DNA of 64,000 nucleotides from DASTPP01 sp035762175 (lineage in GTDB: Bacteria; Myxococcota_A; Polyangia; Polyangiales; Polyangiaceae), in assembly GCA_035762175.1 (NCBI GenBank), contig DASTPP010000333.1, positions 6,641-70,640 of the forward strand. The letters run 5' to 3'. The notes beneath the pieces were generated by a model, which was not told the DNA's origin, did no database searches, and worked only from the letters and a program-made list of their open reading frames with translations. This document shows, piece after piece, positions 18,014 through 26,247 of this stretch (its first letter is position 1; the number at the start of each line of letters is the position of its first letter). The position numbers and the translations under genes are program-made.

Positions 18014-18988
18014 ATGACACCTGACTCGCGGGCCCCCGAGGCCGCGCCCCCCGAACCGCCGACGCCCGCGCGATCGGGCACGGTGGCGCTCGCCGGCCGC
18101 TCGAACGTGGGCAAGAGCACCCTGCTGAACGCGCTGCTCGGCGAAGAGCTCTCGGTCGTCGCGCCGACGCCGCAGACCACGCGCGACGCCATCTTGGGCA
18201 TCGTCTACCACCGCGACGCGCAGATCGGGGTGCTCGACACGCCGGGGCTGCACAAGCCGCGCACGCACCTCGGCAAGCGCATGAACGCCGAGGCGCGCGC
18301 GGCCGTCAACGACGCCGACCTCGTCGTGTTCGTCGCCGACCCGGTCGAGCGGGCGGGCGGCGAGCTGGCGGTGCACGAGGGCGACCGCACCTTGCTCGCC
18401 GACGTCGGCGCGGGCAAGCCGACGGTGCTCGCGCTCAACAAGATCGACCGGGTGCGGCCGCGCTCGCGCCTCTTGCCGCTGCTCGAAGAGTTCGCGAAGG
18501 TGCGCGACTTCGCGGCCTTCGTGCCCATCTCGGCCCGGCGCCGCGACGGGCTCGGGCGGCTGCTCGACGAGGTCGCCGCGCGCCTGCCCGAGCGGCCGCC
18601 GCTCTTCCCGCCGGACGAGCTCAGCGACCGGCCGCTGCGCTTTTTCGCCGCCGAGTTCGTGCGCGAGCAGATCTTGCGTGCCACGCGCGACGAGCTGCCC
18701 TACGTGGTCGCGGTGACCGTCGACTCGTTCACGGACGCGCCCTCGGGCGCGAAGATCGCGGCGACCATCCACGTCGAGCGCGAGGGGCAGAAGGGCATCT
18801 TGGTCGGCAAGGGCGGGGCGAAGCTGCGGGACATCGGCACGGCGGCGCGCGAGAAGATCGGGCGCTTCCTCGACCGGCCGGCGCACCTCTCGCTCTTCGT
18901 GCGCGTCGACCCCGGCTGGTCCGACGACCCGCGGGCGCTCGTCGACCTCGGCTACGGCTCGCGCCGCGACGGCGGGGGGTCGAAGTGA
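18014..18988 (+). CDS. era: GTPase Era
   Basis: 324 residues from the ATG at 18014, with GGTGGAG just upstream. The GTPase motifs are all present: G1 GRSNVGKST, G2 PQTTRDAI, G3 DTPGLH, G4 NKID, G5 ISA. The C-terminal KH domain carries GILVGKGGAKLRDIG, the RNA-binding turn. Era binds the 3' end of 16S rRNA and acts in small-subunit maturation. The end overlaps the der start by four bases (GTGA), so the two ribosome-assembly GTPases form an operon. Its N-terminus carries about 20 extra Pro/Glu residues. Confidence 0.96.
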   Translation: MTPDSRAPEAAPPEPPTPARSGTVALAGRSNVGKSTLLNALLGEELSVVAPTPQTTRDAILGIVYHRDAQIGVLDTPGLHKPRTHLGKRMNAEARAAVNDADLVVFVADPVERAGGELAVHEGDRTLLADVGAGKPTVLALNKIDRVRPRSRLLPLLEEFAKVRDFAAFVPISARRRDGLGRLLDEVAARLPERPPLFPPDELSDRPLRFFAAEFVREQILRATRDELPYVVAVTVDSFTDAPSGAKIAATIHVEREGQKGILVGKGGAKLRDIGTAAREKIGRFLDRPAHLSLFVRVDPGWSDDPRALVDLGYGSRRDGGGSK

Positions 18989-20400
18989 GCCGGCGCAAGC
19001 ACCGGCCCGACGAGCCGCTCTTCCCGCCGGGGTCGCCCGAGAACGGCCCGCGCCCGATCGTGGCCGTGGTCGGCCGCCCGAACGTCGGCAAGAGCACGCT
19101 CTTCAACCGCCTGGCCGGCCGCCGCATCGCCATCGTGCACGACGAGCCCGGCGTCACGCGCGACCGGCACTACGCCGACGCCTGGTTCGGCGGGCGGGCC
19201 TACACGCTGGTCGACACCGGCGGCTTCGACCCCGAGAGCGACGACCCGATGCGCCAGGGCATCGCCCGCCAGGTCGAGCTCGCGGTCGGCGAGGCCGACG
19301 TCATCGTCTGCGTCTTCGACGCCTCGACCGGCCTGGTCGACGCCGACCGCGTCGCCGTGCAGCTCTTGCGCAAGAGCGGCAAGCCCGTGCTCTACGTCGC
19401 CAACAAGGCCGACTCGCCGCGCGCCGAGGCCGAGGCGGCCGAGCTCTACCGCCTCGGCGTCGGCCAGCTCTTCGGCGTCAGCGCCCTGCACGGCCGGGGC
19501 GTCGGCGAGCTCGAGGCGGCGCTCATCGACGCGCTGCCGCCCGAAGAGCCCGCGCCGCCCGAGCCCGCCGAGGGCGAGGTCGAGCGGCCCCTGCGCGTCG
19601 CCATCATCGGCCGGCCGAACGCGGGCAAGAGCTCGCTCGTCAACCGCCTGGCCGGCGGCGAGCGCGTGCTCGTCGACGACCGCCCCGGCACGACGCGCGA
19701 CGCCATCGACACGCTCGTCGAGCGCGACGGCAAGCGCTACGTGCTCGTCGACACGGCCGGCATCCGGCGCAAGTCGAAGGTGGCGAAAGAAGACAGCGTC
19801 GTCGAGGCCCAGAGCGTGCTGCACGCGATCCGGGCGCTCGAGCGCTGCGACGTCGCCCTGCTGATGGCCGACGCGTCCGAGGGCGTCGCCGAGCAGGACG
19901 CGAAGATCGTGGGCCTCGCCGTCGAGCGCGGGCGCGCGCTCGTCGTGGCGCTGAACAAGGCCGACCTCTTGACCGAGCCGAAGGCGGCCCAGAAGGCCGA
20001 GGAGGCCGCGCGCGAGAAGCTCTCGTTCGTGCCCTACGCGCCCGTCTGCGCGCTCTCGGCGCTCCGCGGCCGCGGCGTCGGCAACCTGATGCGCACCGTC
20101 GACCGCGTGGCCGAGGGCTACGCGAAGCGCGTGCCGACCGGCGAGCTCAACCGCTTCTTCGAGCAGGTGCTGCAGGCCCACCCGCCGCCGACCCAGGGCG
20201 GCAAGGCGCCGCGCCTCTACTACGTGACGCAGGCCTCGACCCGCCCGCCGCTCTTCGTCGTCATGACGAACGCGCCCGAGTCGATTCACTTCAGCTACCA
20301 GCGCTACGTCGTCAACCAGCTGCGCAAGGCCTTCGGCTTCGAGGGCGTGCCGATTCACGTCAAGTACAAGCCGCGCCGCAAGCACGTCTGGGACCGCTGA
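18985..20400 (+). CDS. der: GTPase Der (EngA)
   Basis: 471 residues from a GTG overlapping the era stop. Two tandem GTPase domains are seen (GRPNVGKST near residue 26 and GRPNAGKSS near 211), each with its G3 and NKAD motif, followed by the C-terminal KH-like domain ending PRRKHVWDR. Der is the double-GTPase needed for 50S subunit assembly. Length and domain order are normal. Confidence 0.96.
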   Translation: MSRRKHRPDEPLFPPGSPENGPRPIVAVVGRPNVGKSTLFNRLAGRRIAIVHDEPGVTRDRHYADAWFGGRAYTLVDTGGFDPESDDPMRQGIARQVELAVGEADVIVCVFDASTGLVDADRVAVQLLRKSGKPVLYVANKADSPRAEAEAAELYRLGVGQLFGVSALHGRGVGELEAALIDALPPEEPAPPEPAEGEVERPLRVAIIGRPNAGKSSLVNRLAGGERVLVDDRPGTTRDAIDTLVERDGKRYVLVDTAGIRRKSKVAKEDSVVEAQSVLHAIRALERCDVALLMADASEGVAEQDAKIVGLAVERGRALVVALNKADLLTEPKAAQKAEEAAREKLSFVPYAPVCALSALRGRGVGNLMRTVDRVAEGYAKRVPTGELNRFFEQVLQAHPPPTQGGKAPRLYYVTQASTRPPLFVVMTNAPESIHFSYQRYVVNQLRKAFGFEGVPIHVKYKPRRKHVWDR

Positions 20401-20403
20401 GCA

Positions 20404-20430
20404 CCGGCCCCGCCCGCGCCCCGGGGCCGG
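20404..20430. terminator. Hairpin between der and convergent mgtE
   Basis: A 9-bp perfect stem (20404-20412 with 20422-20430, loop of 9) fills the 36-base gap between two convergent genes, a natural place for a bidirectional terminator. No T-run. Confidence 0.5.
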
Positions 20431-20436
20431 CGCCGC

Positions 20437-21828
20437 TCAGTGCGCCGCCCCGCCCTTGGGCATCGCCGCCTCGATGACGTCGGCCATCAAGAAGCGCGCG
20501 ACGTTGAAGTAGATGACGATGCCGAGCACGTCGACGAGGCTCGCGATGAAGGGCGCCGAGCTCGTCGCCGGGTCGAGCCGGAAGCGCCTGAGCGCGAAGG
20601 GCAGCATCGAGCCGACGACGCAGCCCATCATCACGATGCCGACCAGCGTGATGGCCACCACGATCGCGAACTGCGTGCCGTCCTTCCACAGGAGGACGCG
20701 GATGAAGCCCACCACGGCCAGGACGACGCCGAGCACCGCGCCCTGGCCGAGCTCGCGGTAGAGCACGCGCCACCAGTCGCGCAGCTTGATCTCGCCGACG
20801 GCCATGCCCCGGATGATGAGCGACGACGACTGGCCGCCCGAGTTGCCCCCGGTCGACACGAGCAGCGGCACGTAGAAGGCGAGCGCCGTGATCGCCTCGA
20901 GCGCCTGGTCGTAGTAGCGCATCGCCGTGCTGGTGAAGAACTCGCCGACGAAGAGCACCATCAGCCAGGTCGCGCGCTTGCGGATGAACGTCCAGAAGGT
21001 GGTCGCGAAGTAGGTGTCTTCGAGGGGCTCGACGGCGCCGAGCTTCTGCACGTCTTCGGTCTGCTCTTCGGTGAGCACGTCGATGACGTCGTCGACCGTG
21101 ACGATGCCGAGCACCTTGCCCGCGTCGTCGACGACGGGCAAGGCGACCAGGTCGTACTTGGCCAGGCGCTTGGCGACGTCTTCCTGGTCCATCGTGGGGG
21201 CGACGGCGATGAGGTTGACGCGCGAGACCTCGCTGATGGGCGTCGGGGCCTCGGCGAGCAAGAGGTCGCGCAGCGAGGCGACGCCCACCAGGCGCCGCTC
21301 GGCGCTCAGGACGTAGACGTAGTGCACCGACTCGGCCTCGGGCGCGCGCCGGATGGCGTCGATGGCGTCTTGCACGCACAGGCCCGCCTGCACCGAGATG
21401 AAGTCGGTCGTCATCAGGCGCCCGGCCGAGTGCTCGGGCCACTTCTCGTGCTCGACGACCTCGACGGCCGCCTCGGGGTCGACCTTCTCGAGCTTGGCGA
21501 GGACCGCCTCGCTCATCTCGTCGTCGAGCGCCGAGAGCAGCTCGACCCGGTCGTCGACGGCCATCTCGGCCGCGATGTGCGCGACCGACTCGGGCCCCAT
21601 CTCTTCGGCGATGGCCTCTTGCGTGTCGTCTTCGAGGCGCTCGAAGATGGTCGCGGCGTCTTCGGCCGCGATGCCCGACAAGATCTTCGCGGCCTCGGCC
21701 TCGGGGAACTCGGCCACCACGTCGGCGATGTCTTCGGGGTGCAGCTCTTCGAGCAGCCCCTTCACCGCCTCGGGGTTCTCTCGCAGGATCGCGCGGAGCT
21801 CGGGGCCGAGGAGGTAACCGACGCGCAT
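20437..21828 (-). CDS. mgtE: MgtE-type magnesium transporter
   Basis: 463 residues from the ATG at 21828. Domains in order: MgtE N-terminal superhelix (about 1-125), two CBS domains (about 130-255, with AGRLMTTDFISV and LGIVTVDDVIDVL), and a five-helix channel domain (about 285-460), including LLVSTGGNSGGQS and LDPATSSAPFIASLVD, where the pore-lining aspartate sits. The protein is a homodimeric Mg2+ channel gated by magnesium binding to the cytoplasmic domains. No leader long enough for an Mg riboswitch is visible. TACCGC ends six bases before the ATG. Confidence 0.95.
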   Translation of the reverse strand: MRVGYLLGPELRAILRENPEAVKGLLEELHPEDIADVVAEFPEAEAAKILSGIAAEDAATIFERLEDDTQEAIAEEMGPESVAHIAAEMAVDDRVELLSALDDEMSEAVLAKLEKVDPEAAVEVVEHEKWPEHSAGRLMTTDFISVQAGLCVQDAIDAIRRAPEAESVHYVYVLSAERRLVGVASLRDLLLAEAPTPISEVSRVNLIAVAPTMDQEDVAKRLAKYDLVALPVVDDAGKVLGIVTVDDVIDVLTEEQTEDVQKLGAVEPLEDTYFATTFWTFIRKRATWLMVLFVGEFFTSTAMRYYDQALEAITALAFYVPLLVSTGGNSGGQSSSLIIRGMAVGEIKLRDWWRVLYRELGQGAVLGVVLAVVGFIRVLLWKDGTQFAIVVAITLVGIVMMGCVVGSMLPFALRRFRLDPATSSAPFIASLVDVLGIVIYFNVARFLMADVIEAAMPKGGAAH

Positions 21829-21940
21829 GCCACCGCGGTAAAGACCACAGATCGGCACGCCTGAAAAGCCCGAAGCGCGCCGCCCCGGCCGCCCCGCCCG
21901 GGCCGCGCGAGGCGGGCGACGCCGCCGGGGCGACTCGACC

Positions 21941-23089
21941 TCAGCCCCCGGGCGTCGGCGTCGGCCGGTCGCCCGGGCCGAGCGAGCCCAAAAAGCGCCG
22001 GAAGATGGCGAGCGATTCGTCGAGCAGCGGCAGGTGGGTCCACTCGTTGCGCTGGTGCGCCTGGGCGTTGGTGCCGGGGCCGAAGTTGACCGCCGGCACC
22101 CCGTGCCGGGCGAAGCGGGCGACGTCCGTCCAGGCTTGCTTCGGCTCGACGGCCGCCACCCCGGCCGCGCGCAGCTTCTCGACCAGGGGGTGTCGGGCGA
22201 AGGTCGGGGCCGAGGGGCTGATGTCGGCAAAGTCGACCTCGGCCCCCTCGCCCACCAGCTCGCGGACGTAGGCGCAGGCCCGCTCGGGCGTCGTGTTGGG
22301 GGTGAAGCGGTGGCTCAAGTTGAGCCGGAACTCGTCGGGGATCACGTTCCGGCCGCGGCCGCCCTCGGCCAGCGTGGCGCTGGTGACGCTCAGGTACGAG
22401 AGGTCGCCGTCGCGGTACTCGACGGGCGCGAGCGCGCCGAGGCGGGCGAGCAGCGGGGCGGCCTTGTGGATGGCGTTGTCGCCCTGCCAGGGCCGCGCGC
22501 TGTGGGCGGTGCGCCCGCGGAAGGTCACGCGCGCGTGCAGCGAGCCGTTGCAGCCGAGCTGCAGCCGGTTGTCGGAGGGCTCGAGGCAGACGGCCAGGTC
22601 TTGCCGGACGAGCTCGGGCTCGTTCTCGAGCACGACGCCGAGCTCGTTGTCGGCATAGGGCCCCTCTTCGCGCGAGTAGAAGACGAGCGTCAGGTCGCAG
22701 CCCCGGTACGCCTCGGGCTCGTCGAGCAGCGCCAGCATGATGGCGAGGCCCGACTTCATGTCGGCCGCGCCCGGCCCGTAAAGCCGCTCGCCCTCGACCC
22801 GGGGCGGGCCGTCGTGCTCGGTGCGCACGACGTCGAGGTGGCCGGCGAGCGCGACGCGCGGCCCCCCCGTGCCCGACGAGACGGGCACGACGAGCGAGTT
22901 GAGGTGGCGGCGCGGCGGCGCCGCGAGCTGCCGCCGGGCGAGCCGCTCGGCGACCGCGTCGCAGATCGGCCCCTCCTCGCCGATCGGCGAGGGGATGGAG
23001 CAGAGCCAGAGCAGCGTCTCGGCGAGCGGGGCGAGGCGCTCGGGCGGGGACGAGGTGGCGGCGGGCGGGGGCGAGGTGGGGGCGGTCAT
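21941..23089 (-). CDS. dapE: Succinyl-diaminopimelate desuccinylase
   Basis: 382 residues from the ATG at 23089. M20 peptidase metal and catalytic residues are present: GHLDVV, GAADMKSG, SREEGPYADN with the general-base Glu pair, LEPSDN, and a C-terminal histidine in NAQAHQRNE. The sequence looks like the actinobacterial-type DapE subfamily. It removes succinate from N-succinyl-LL-diaminopimelate in lysine and peptidoglycan-precursor synthesis. It follows dapD by 31 bases on the same strand, consistent with the pathway. No clear Shine-Dalgarno; it is probably co-transcribed with dapD. Confidence 0.92.
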   Translation of the reverse strand: MTAPTSPPPAATSSPPERLAPLAETLLWLCSIPSPIGEEGPICDAVAERLARRQLAAPPRRHLNSLVVPVSSGTGGPRVALAGHLDVVRTEHDGPPRVEGERLYGPGAADMKSGLAIMLALLDEPEAYRGCDLTLVFYSREEGPYADNELGVVLENEPELVRQDLAVCLEPSDNRLQLGCNGSLHARVTFRGRTAHSARPWQGDNAIHKAAPLLARLGALAPVEYRDGDLSYLSVTSATLAEGGRGRNVIPDEFRLNLSHRFTPNTTPERACAYVRELVGEGAEVDFADISPSAPTFARHPLVEKLRAAGVAAVEPKQAWTDVARFARHGVPAVNFGPGTNAQAHQRNEWTHLPLLDESLAIFRRFLGSLGPGDRPTPTPGG

Positions 23090-23120
23090 GGGGGCGTCGG
23101 GCGGGGCGTCGGCCGCGCGC

Positions 23121-23945
23121 TCAGGCCGGCACGCCGAAGTCGCGCAGCGCCGCGTTGAGCGAGACCTTGCGGTCGGTCGCCTCGGAGCGGCGGCCGATGA
23201 TGAGGGCGCAGGGCACGCCGTACTCGCCCGCGGCGAAGCGCTTCGGGCGCACGCCGGGGATGACCACGCTGCGCGCCGGGACGCGCCCGCGCAGCTCGAC
23301 CGGCTCGGGCCCCGACACGTCGACGACGGGCGTGCTCGCCGTCAGCACGACGCCCGCCCCCAGCACCGCCTCGCGCTCGACCAGCACGCCGTCGACCACG
23401 ACGCAGCGCGAGCCGACGAACACGCCGTCTTCGATGACGACGGGGCGCGCGCCCGGGGGCTCGAGCACGCCGCCGAGGCCCACGCCGCCCGAGAGGTGGC
23501 AGTCGCGGCCGACCTGCGCGCACGAGCCGACGGTCGCCCAGGTGTCGACCATCGTGCCCGCGCCGACCCGCGCCCCCACGTTGACGAAGCAGGGCATCAG
23601 GACGGCGCCCGCCTCGACGTGCGCCCCGTAGCGCACGATGGCGCCCGGCACCGCGCGCACGCCCGCCGCGCCGTAGCCGCCCTTCAGCGGGATCTTGTCG
23701 AAGTACTCGAAGGGCCCCGCCTCGAGCCGCTCGGCCGGGCGCAGCGCGAAGTAGAGCAAGATCGCCTGCTTGACCCAGGCGTGCACCCGCCAGCCCTCGG
23801 CCCCCGGCTCGGCGACGCGCAGCGAGCCGCCGTCGAGCCCGGCCATGGCGGCCTCGACGGCCGCGCGGTGCTCGGCCTGCGCGAGCAACGAGCGGTCTTC
23901 GAAGGCGGCTTCGACGAGGGGGCGGAGCGAGGCGGCGTCGGACAT
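23121..23945 (-). CDS. dapD: Tetrahydrodipicolinate N-succinyltransferase
   Basis: 274 residues, the usual DapD length. Helical N-terminal domain (to about 100), then left-handed beta-helix hexapeptide repeats (about 105-240, with PCFVNVGARVGAGTMVDTWA), and the short C-terminal strand domain. It succinylates tetrahydrodipicolinate in the DAP pathway. TAAGAG ends six bases before the ATG and there is no Shine-Dalgarno, so the message may be leaderless. Confidence 0.95.
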   Translation of the reverse strand: MSDAASLRPLVEAAFEDRSLLAQAEHRAAVEAAMAGLDGGSLRVAEPGAEGWRVHAWVKQAILLYFALRPAERLEAGPFEYFDKIPLKGGYGAAGVRAVPGAIVRYGAHVEAGAVLMPCFVNVGARVGAGTMVDTWATVGSCAQVGRDCHLSGGVGLGGVLEPPGARPVVIEDGVFVGSRCVVVDGVLVEREAVLGAGVVLTASTPVVDVSGPEPVELRGRVPARSVVIPGVRPKRFAAGEYGVPCALIIGRRSEATDRKVSLNAALRDFGVPA

Positions 23946-23995
23946 GACGCGCTCTTACGCGCGGCCAACGCCCGGGGCAAGCGCCCCGGGGCCGC

Positions 23996-24379
23996 TCAGC
24001 AGCCGCCGCGGGCCTTGTACTTCTGGCCCGGGCAGCTCCCGCTCCCCTGGAAGGTCTTGCCGTCGCAGCCGCAGTAGGCGCGCAGATCTTTCGTGCAGGG
24101 CACGCTCGGCTGGCAGGTCCAGGCCTTGTCGCAGCCCTCCTCGCCGAGGCACATCTGCCCCGGGCCGCACTCGGCGCTCGAGCTGCACCCCTTCGGGCCG
24201 CCCGGCGGGGCGGTCGGCGCGCCCGCCTCGGCCTCGGGCGCGCCGGTCGACGACACGGGCGCCGCCCCGCCCGCGCCCTCCGTCGGGGGGGACGGCGCGG
24301 GCGGGTTCGCGCACGCGACGAGCGCGACGACGGCGGGGGCGGCGAACGAGGCGAAGCCGAAACGGGTCGGGCGGCGCAT
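23996..24379 (-). CDS. Cys-rich lipoprotein
   Basis: 127 residues from the ATG at 24379. The N-terminus ends in a lipobox (VVALVAC, Cys23). A Pro/Ala/Gly spacer follows, then about 63 residues with ten cysteines, including SAECGPGQMC and a Kazal-like YCGCDGKTFQGSG loop. Small secreted Cys-rich lipoproteins like this are frequent in Polyangium relatives and have no established role. It lies 50 bases upstream of dapD on the same strand but is probably unrelated in function. Confidence 0.8.
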   Translation of the reverse strand: MRRPTRFGFASFAAPAVVALVACANPPAPSPPTEGAGGAAPVSSTGAPEAEAGAPTAPPGGPKGCSSSAECGPGQMCLGEEGCDKAWTCQPSVPCTKDLRAYCGCDGKTFQGSGSCPGQKYKARGGC

Positions 24380-24420
24380 GGCCGACAGCAGAGCCCCCGA
24401 CGCGCCCGCCCGTCAATCGA

Positions 24421-24540
24421 GGCGTGCGGGGCCCCGGACCGGCGTGCGGGGCCGCGGACGGGCGTGCGAGGCCGCGGACCGGCGTGCGAGGCCGCGGACC
24501 GGCGTGCGGGGCCGCGGACCGGCGTGCGGGGCCGCGGATC
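24421..24540. repeat. Six tandem 20-bp repeats
   Basis: Six back-to-back units of GGCGTGCGGGGCCGCGGACC, with one or two changes each, fill 24421-24540 in the 346-base gap between the divergently read lipoprotein and hydrolase genes. Twenty is not a multiple of three, and reading frames through it give shifting Arg/Ala/Pro-rich text, so it is non-coding. The rest of the gap (24541-24725) shows no gene. Confidence 0.93.
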
Positions 24541-24725
24541 GCCGCCCCCTCGAGCCCGCCGGCGCCGAGCGCGTCGGCCCCCTCGGAGGGCGCGGCGGCC
24601 TCTCCGGCGAGCGAGCCGGCCCCGGGCGAGGCCGCCGCCTCGGCGGGCCCCGACGCCCGCCGGCCCCGCGGACTGGACTCGTACCGTCTTCTTCAACACC
24701 GCGCCGGCGCGCTAACGTCGCCGCC

Positions 24726-25721
24726 GTGCTGGACGACGCCCCCCCTCCGCCCTCGGTACCCCGCGACGCGCCCCCGGCGCCGCCCGACGACGGGGCCGCC
24801 GGCCGGGCGCCGGGCCCCGGCGGGCCGCTCGGGGCGCCCGTGGCGATCGTGGTGCCCCTCTGCGCCCCCGACGGCGCGCGCGCCGAGGGGCGCCTTTACC
24901 TCGCCGAGGGGCCGGTGCTCGCGGGCGTCGTGCTCACGCCCGCGATGGGCGTCGCGGCGCGCTACTACGACGCCTTCGCCTCCGAGCTCGCGTCGCTCGG
25001 CCTGACGGTGCTGGTCGCCGAGCTGCGCGGCATCGCGACGAGCTCGGTGCGGGCCGGGCGCGCCGTCGACTTCGGCTACTACGAGCTCGCCGCGCTCGAT
25101 CTGCCCGCGGCGCTCGCCGCGCTGCGCGAGCGCTGCCGGGGCGTGCCGATCTTTCTGGCCGGGCACAGCCTCGGCGGGCAGATCTCGCTGCTCTTCGCGG
25201 CGCTCTTTCCGGGCGAGGTCGCGGGCGTGGCGCTGATGGCCTCGGGCTCGCCCCACTACCTCGGCTGGCCGGCCGGCGTCCGCCTCGGCGTGCTCGGCGT
25301 CTTCGGCCTGCTCACGCGCATCAGCCGGGGGCTCGGCTACCTGCCCGGGCGCGCGCTCGGCTTCGGCGGCCGCGAGGCGCGGCGGCTCATCGCCGAGTGG
25401 GCGGCCTGGGGCCGCACCGGCCGGCTCGAGCCGCGCGGCGCGCCCCCGGCGCTCGACCGGGCGTTCGCGCAGATCGATCTGCCGGTCTTGTCGCTCTCGT
25501 TCGGCGGCGACCGCTGGGCGCCCTTCGGCCCGATCGAAGAGCTCTTGGCGATGGTGCCCCGGGCGCCGAAGACGCGCGTGCACTTTCGGCGCGGCGCGCT
25601 CGGCGCCCCGGTCGATCACTTTCGCTGGGCCAAGCACCCGGCGCGGCCGGCGCGCGCCCTGGCCGACTGGGCCCTCGACGCGGCCGTGCGAGGCGGCGCG
25701 GGGCGAGCGCCCCGATCGTGA
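24726..25721 (+). CDS. Alpha/beta hydrolase
   Basis: 331 residues from a GTG at 24726. No Shine-Dalgarno, but TAACGT ends seven bases upstream. A disordered Pro/Ala N-terminus (about 35 residues) precedes the alpha/beta hydrolase fold. The nucleophile elbow is AGHSLGGQ, and ELRGIATSS lies earlier. A likely acid is in SFGGDRWAPFGP, and the catalytic histidine is in PVDHFRWAKHP. It resembles the family of predicted hydrolases once called COG4757. Substrate unknown. Its stop codon lies inside the first GATCGTGA motif of the following region. Confidence 0.85.
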   Translation: MLDDAPPPPSVPRDAPPAPPDDGAAGRAPGPGGPLGAPVAIVVPLCAPDGARAEGRLYLAEGPVLAGVVLTPAMGVAARYYDAFASELASLGLTVLVAELRGIATSSVRAGRAVDFGYYELAALDLPAALAALRERCRGVPIFLAGHSLGGQISLLFAALFPGEVAGVALMASGSPHYLGWPAGVRLGVLGVFGLLTRISRGLGYLPGRALGFGGREARRLIAEWAAWGRTGRLEPRGAPPALDRAFAQIDLPVLSLSFGGDRWAPFGPIEELLAMVPRAPKTRVHFRRGALGAPVDHFRWAKHPARPARALADWALDAAVRGGAGRAPRS

Positions 25722-26247
25722 TCGATGATGTCACGACACCAAGGGTCGATTCTTGGTTTTGGCCGTACAAACATCACGAACCAACGGCGCTGATGTTACA
25801 AAAAAGCCCTTTGACGCCACGATCGAAGGCATTCACGATTCTCTTGCCGACCATGAGGCCAGCATCGAAGGGTCGAGCCAAGAGATCGTGACCGTTTGCG
25901 CTACGATGGCAAAGGTCTAGCCTTGCGATCGTGACCTACTGTGCTTAGAGCGCCCCGGCTCAGCCTTTCGATCGTGACACTTTCGCGCGGCATCGCTGGG
26001 CTCGCGGCGGCCTCGTCGCGGGGGCGCGAGCCCGGGGCGAGGTGCCGGGCTCGTCGCGCCGCCCGACGAGCGCCCGGCGCCGCTCGGAGGCGAACGCGTC
26101 GTGGGGGCGGGGGGCGAGGGCTGGCGTCGGGTCGCGTCGTCGCGGTCGTGCGCTCGGGCGCCGGCGGCGTCGGGGACGCGGCGGCGGCGCCGGGGCCTGT
26201 CATTTCCTTTTCTTTGTCGCCGGCACGCGGTACCCCAAGGGGTAGCC
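25722..26247. other. 526-bp AT-richer intergenic region before dnaX
   Basis: The first half (to about 25980) is clearly less GC-rich than anything else here and is studded with GATCGTGA/TCACGA words. A 7-bp stem (25770-25776 with 25791-25797) is also present. The second half (25990-26220) is very GC-rich with no recognisable gene. I looked for an SRP RNA or tRNA, often found before dnaX, and did not find one. Confidence 0.75.
25884..25979 (+). promoter_or_regulatory. Three GATCGTGAC motifs at exact 43-bp spacing
   Basis: The motif occurs at 25884, 25927 and 25970. The first two 43-bp units agree at about 28 of 43 positions. Forty-three bp is about four helical turns, so a bound protein would lie on one face. 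Related words occur at 25714, 25730, 25773, 25818 and 25833. It may be an operator or iteron array for the dnaX operon or for the hydrolase. Confidence 0.6.

Noticed and set aside
24421..24540. CRISPR-like array
   Set aside because: The 20-bp units are directly adjacent with no spacers, and no cas gene is nearby.
25722..26247. SRP RNA or tRNA gene before dnaX
   Set aside because: Such genes often lie here in other bacteria, but I found neither the conserved SRP loop nor a cloverleaf with a TTC-type arm.
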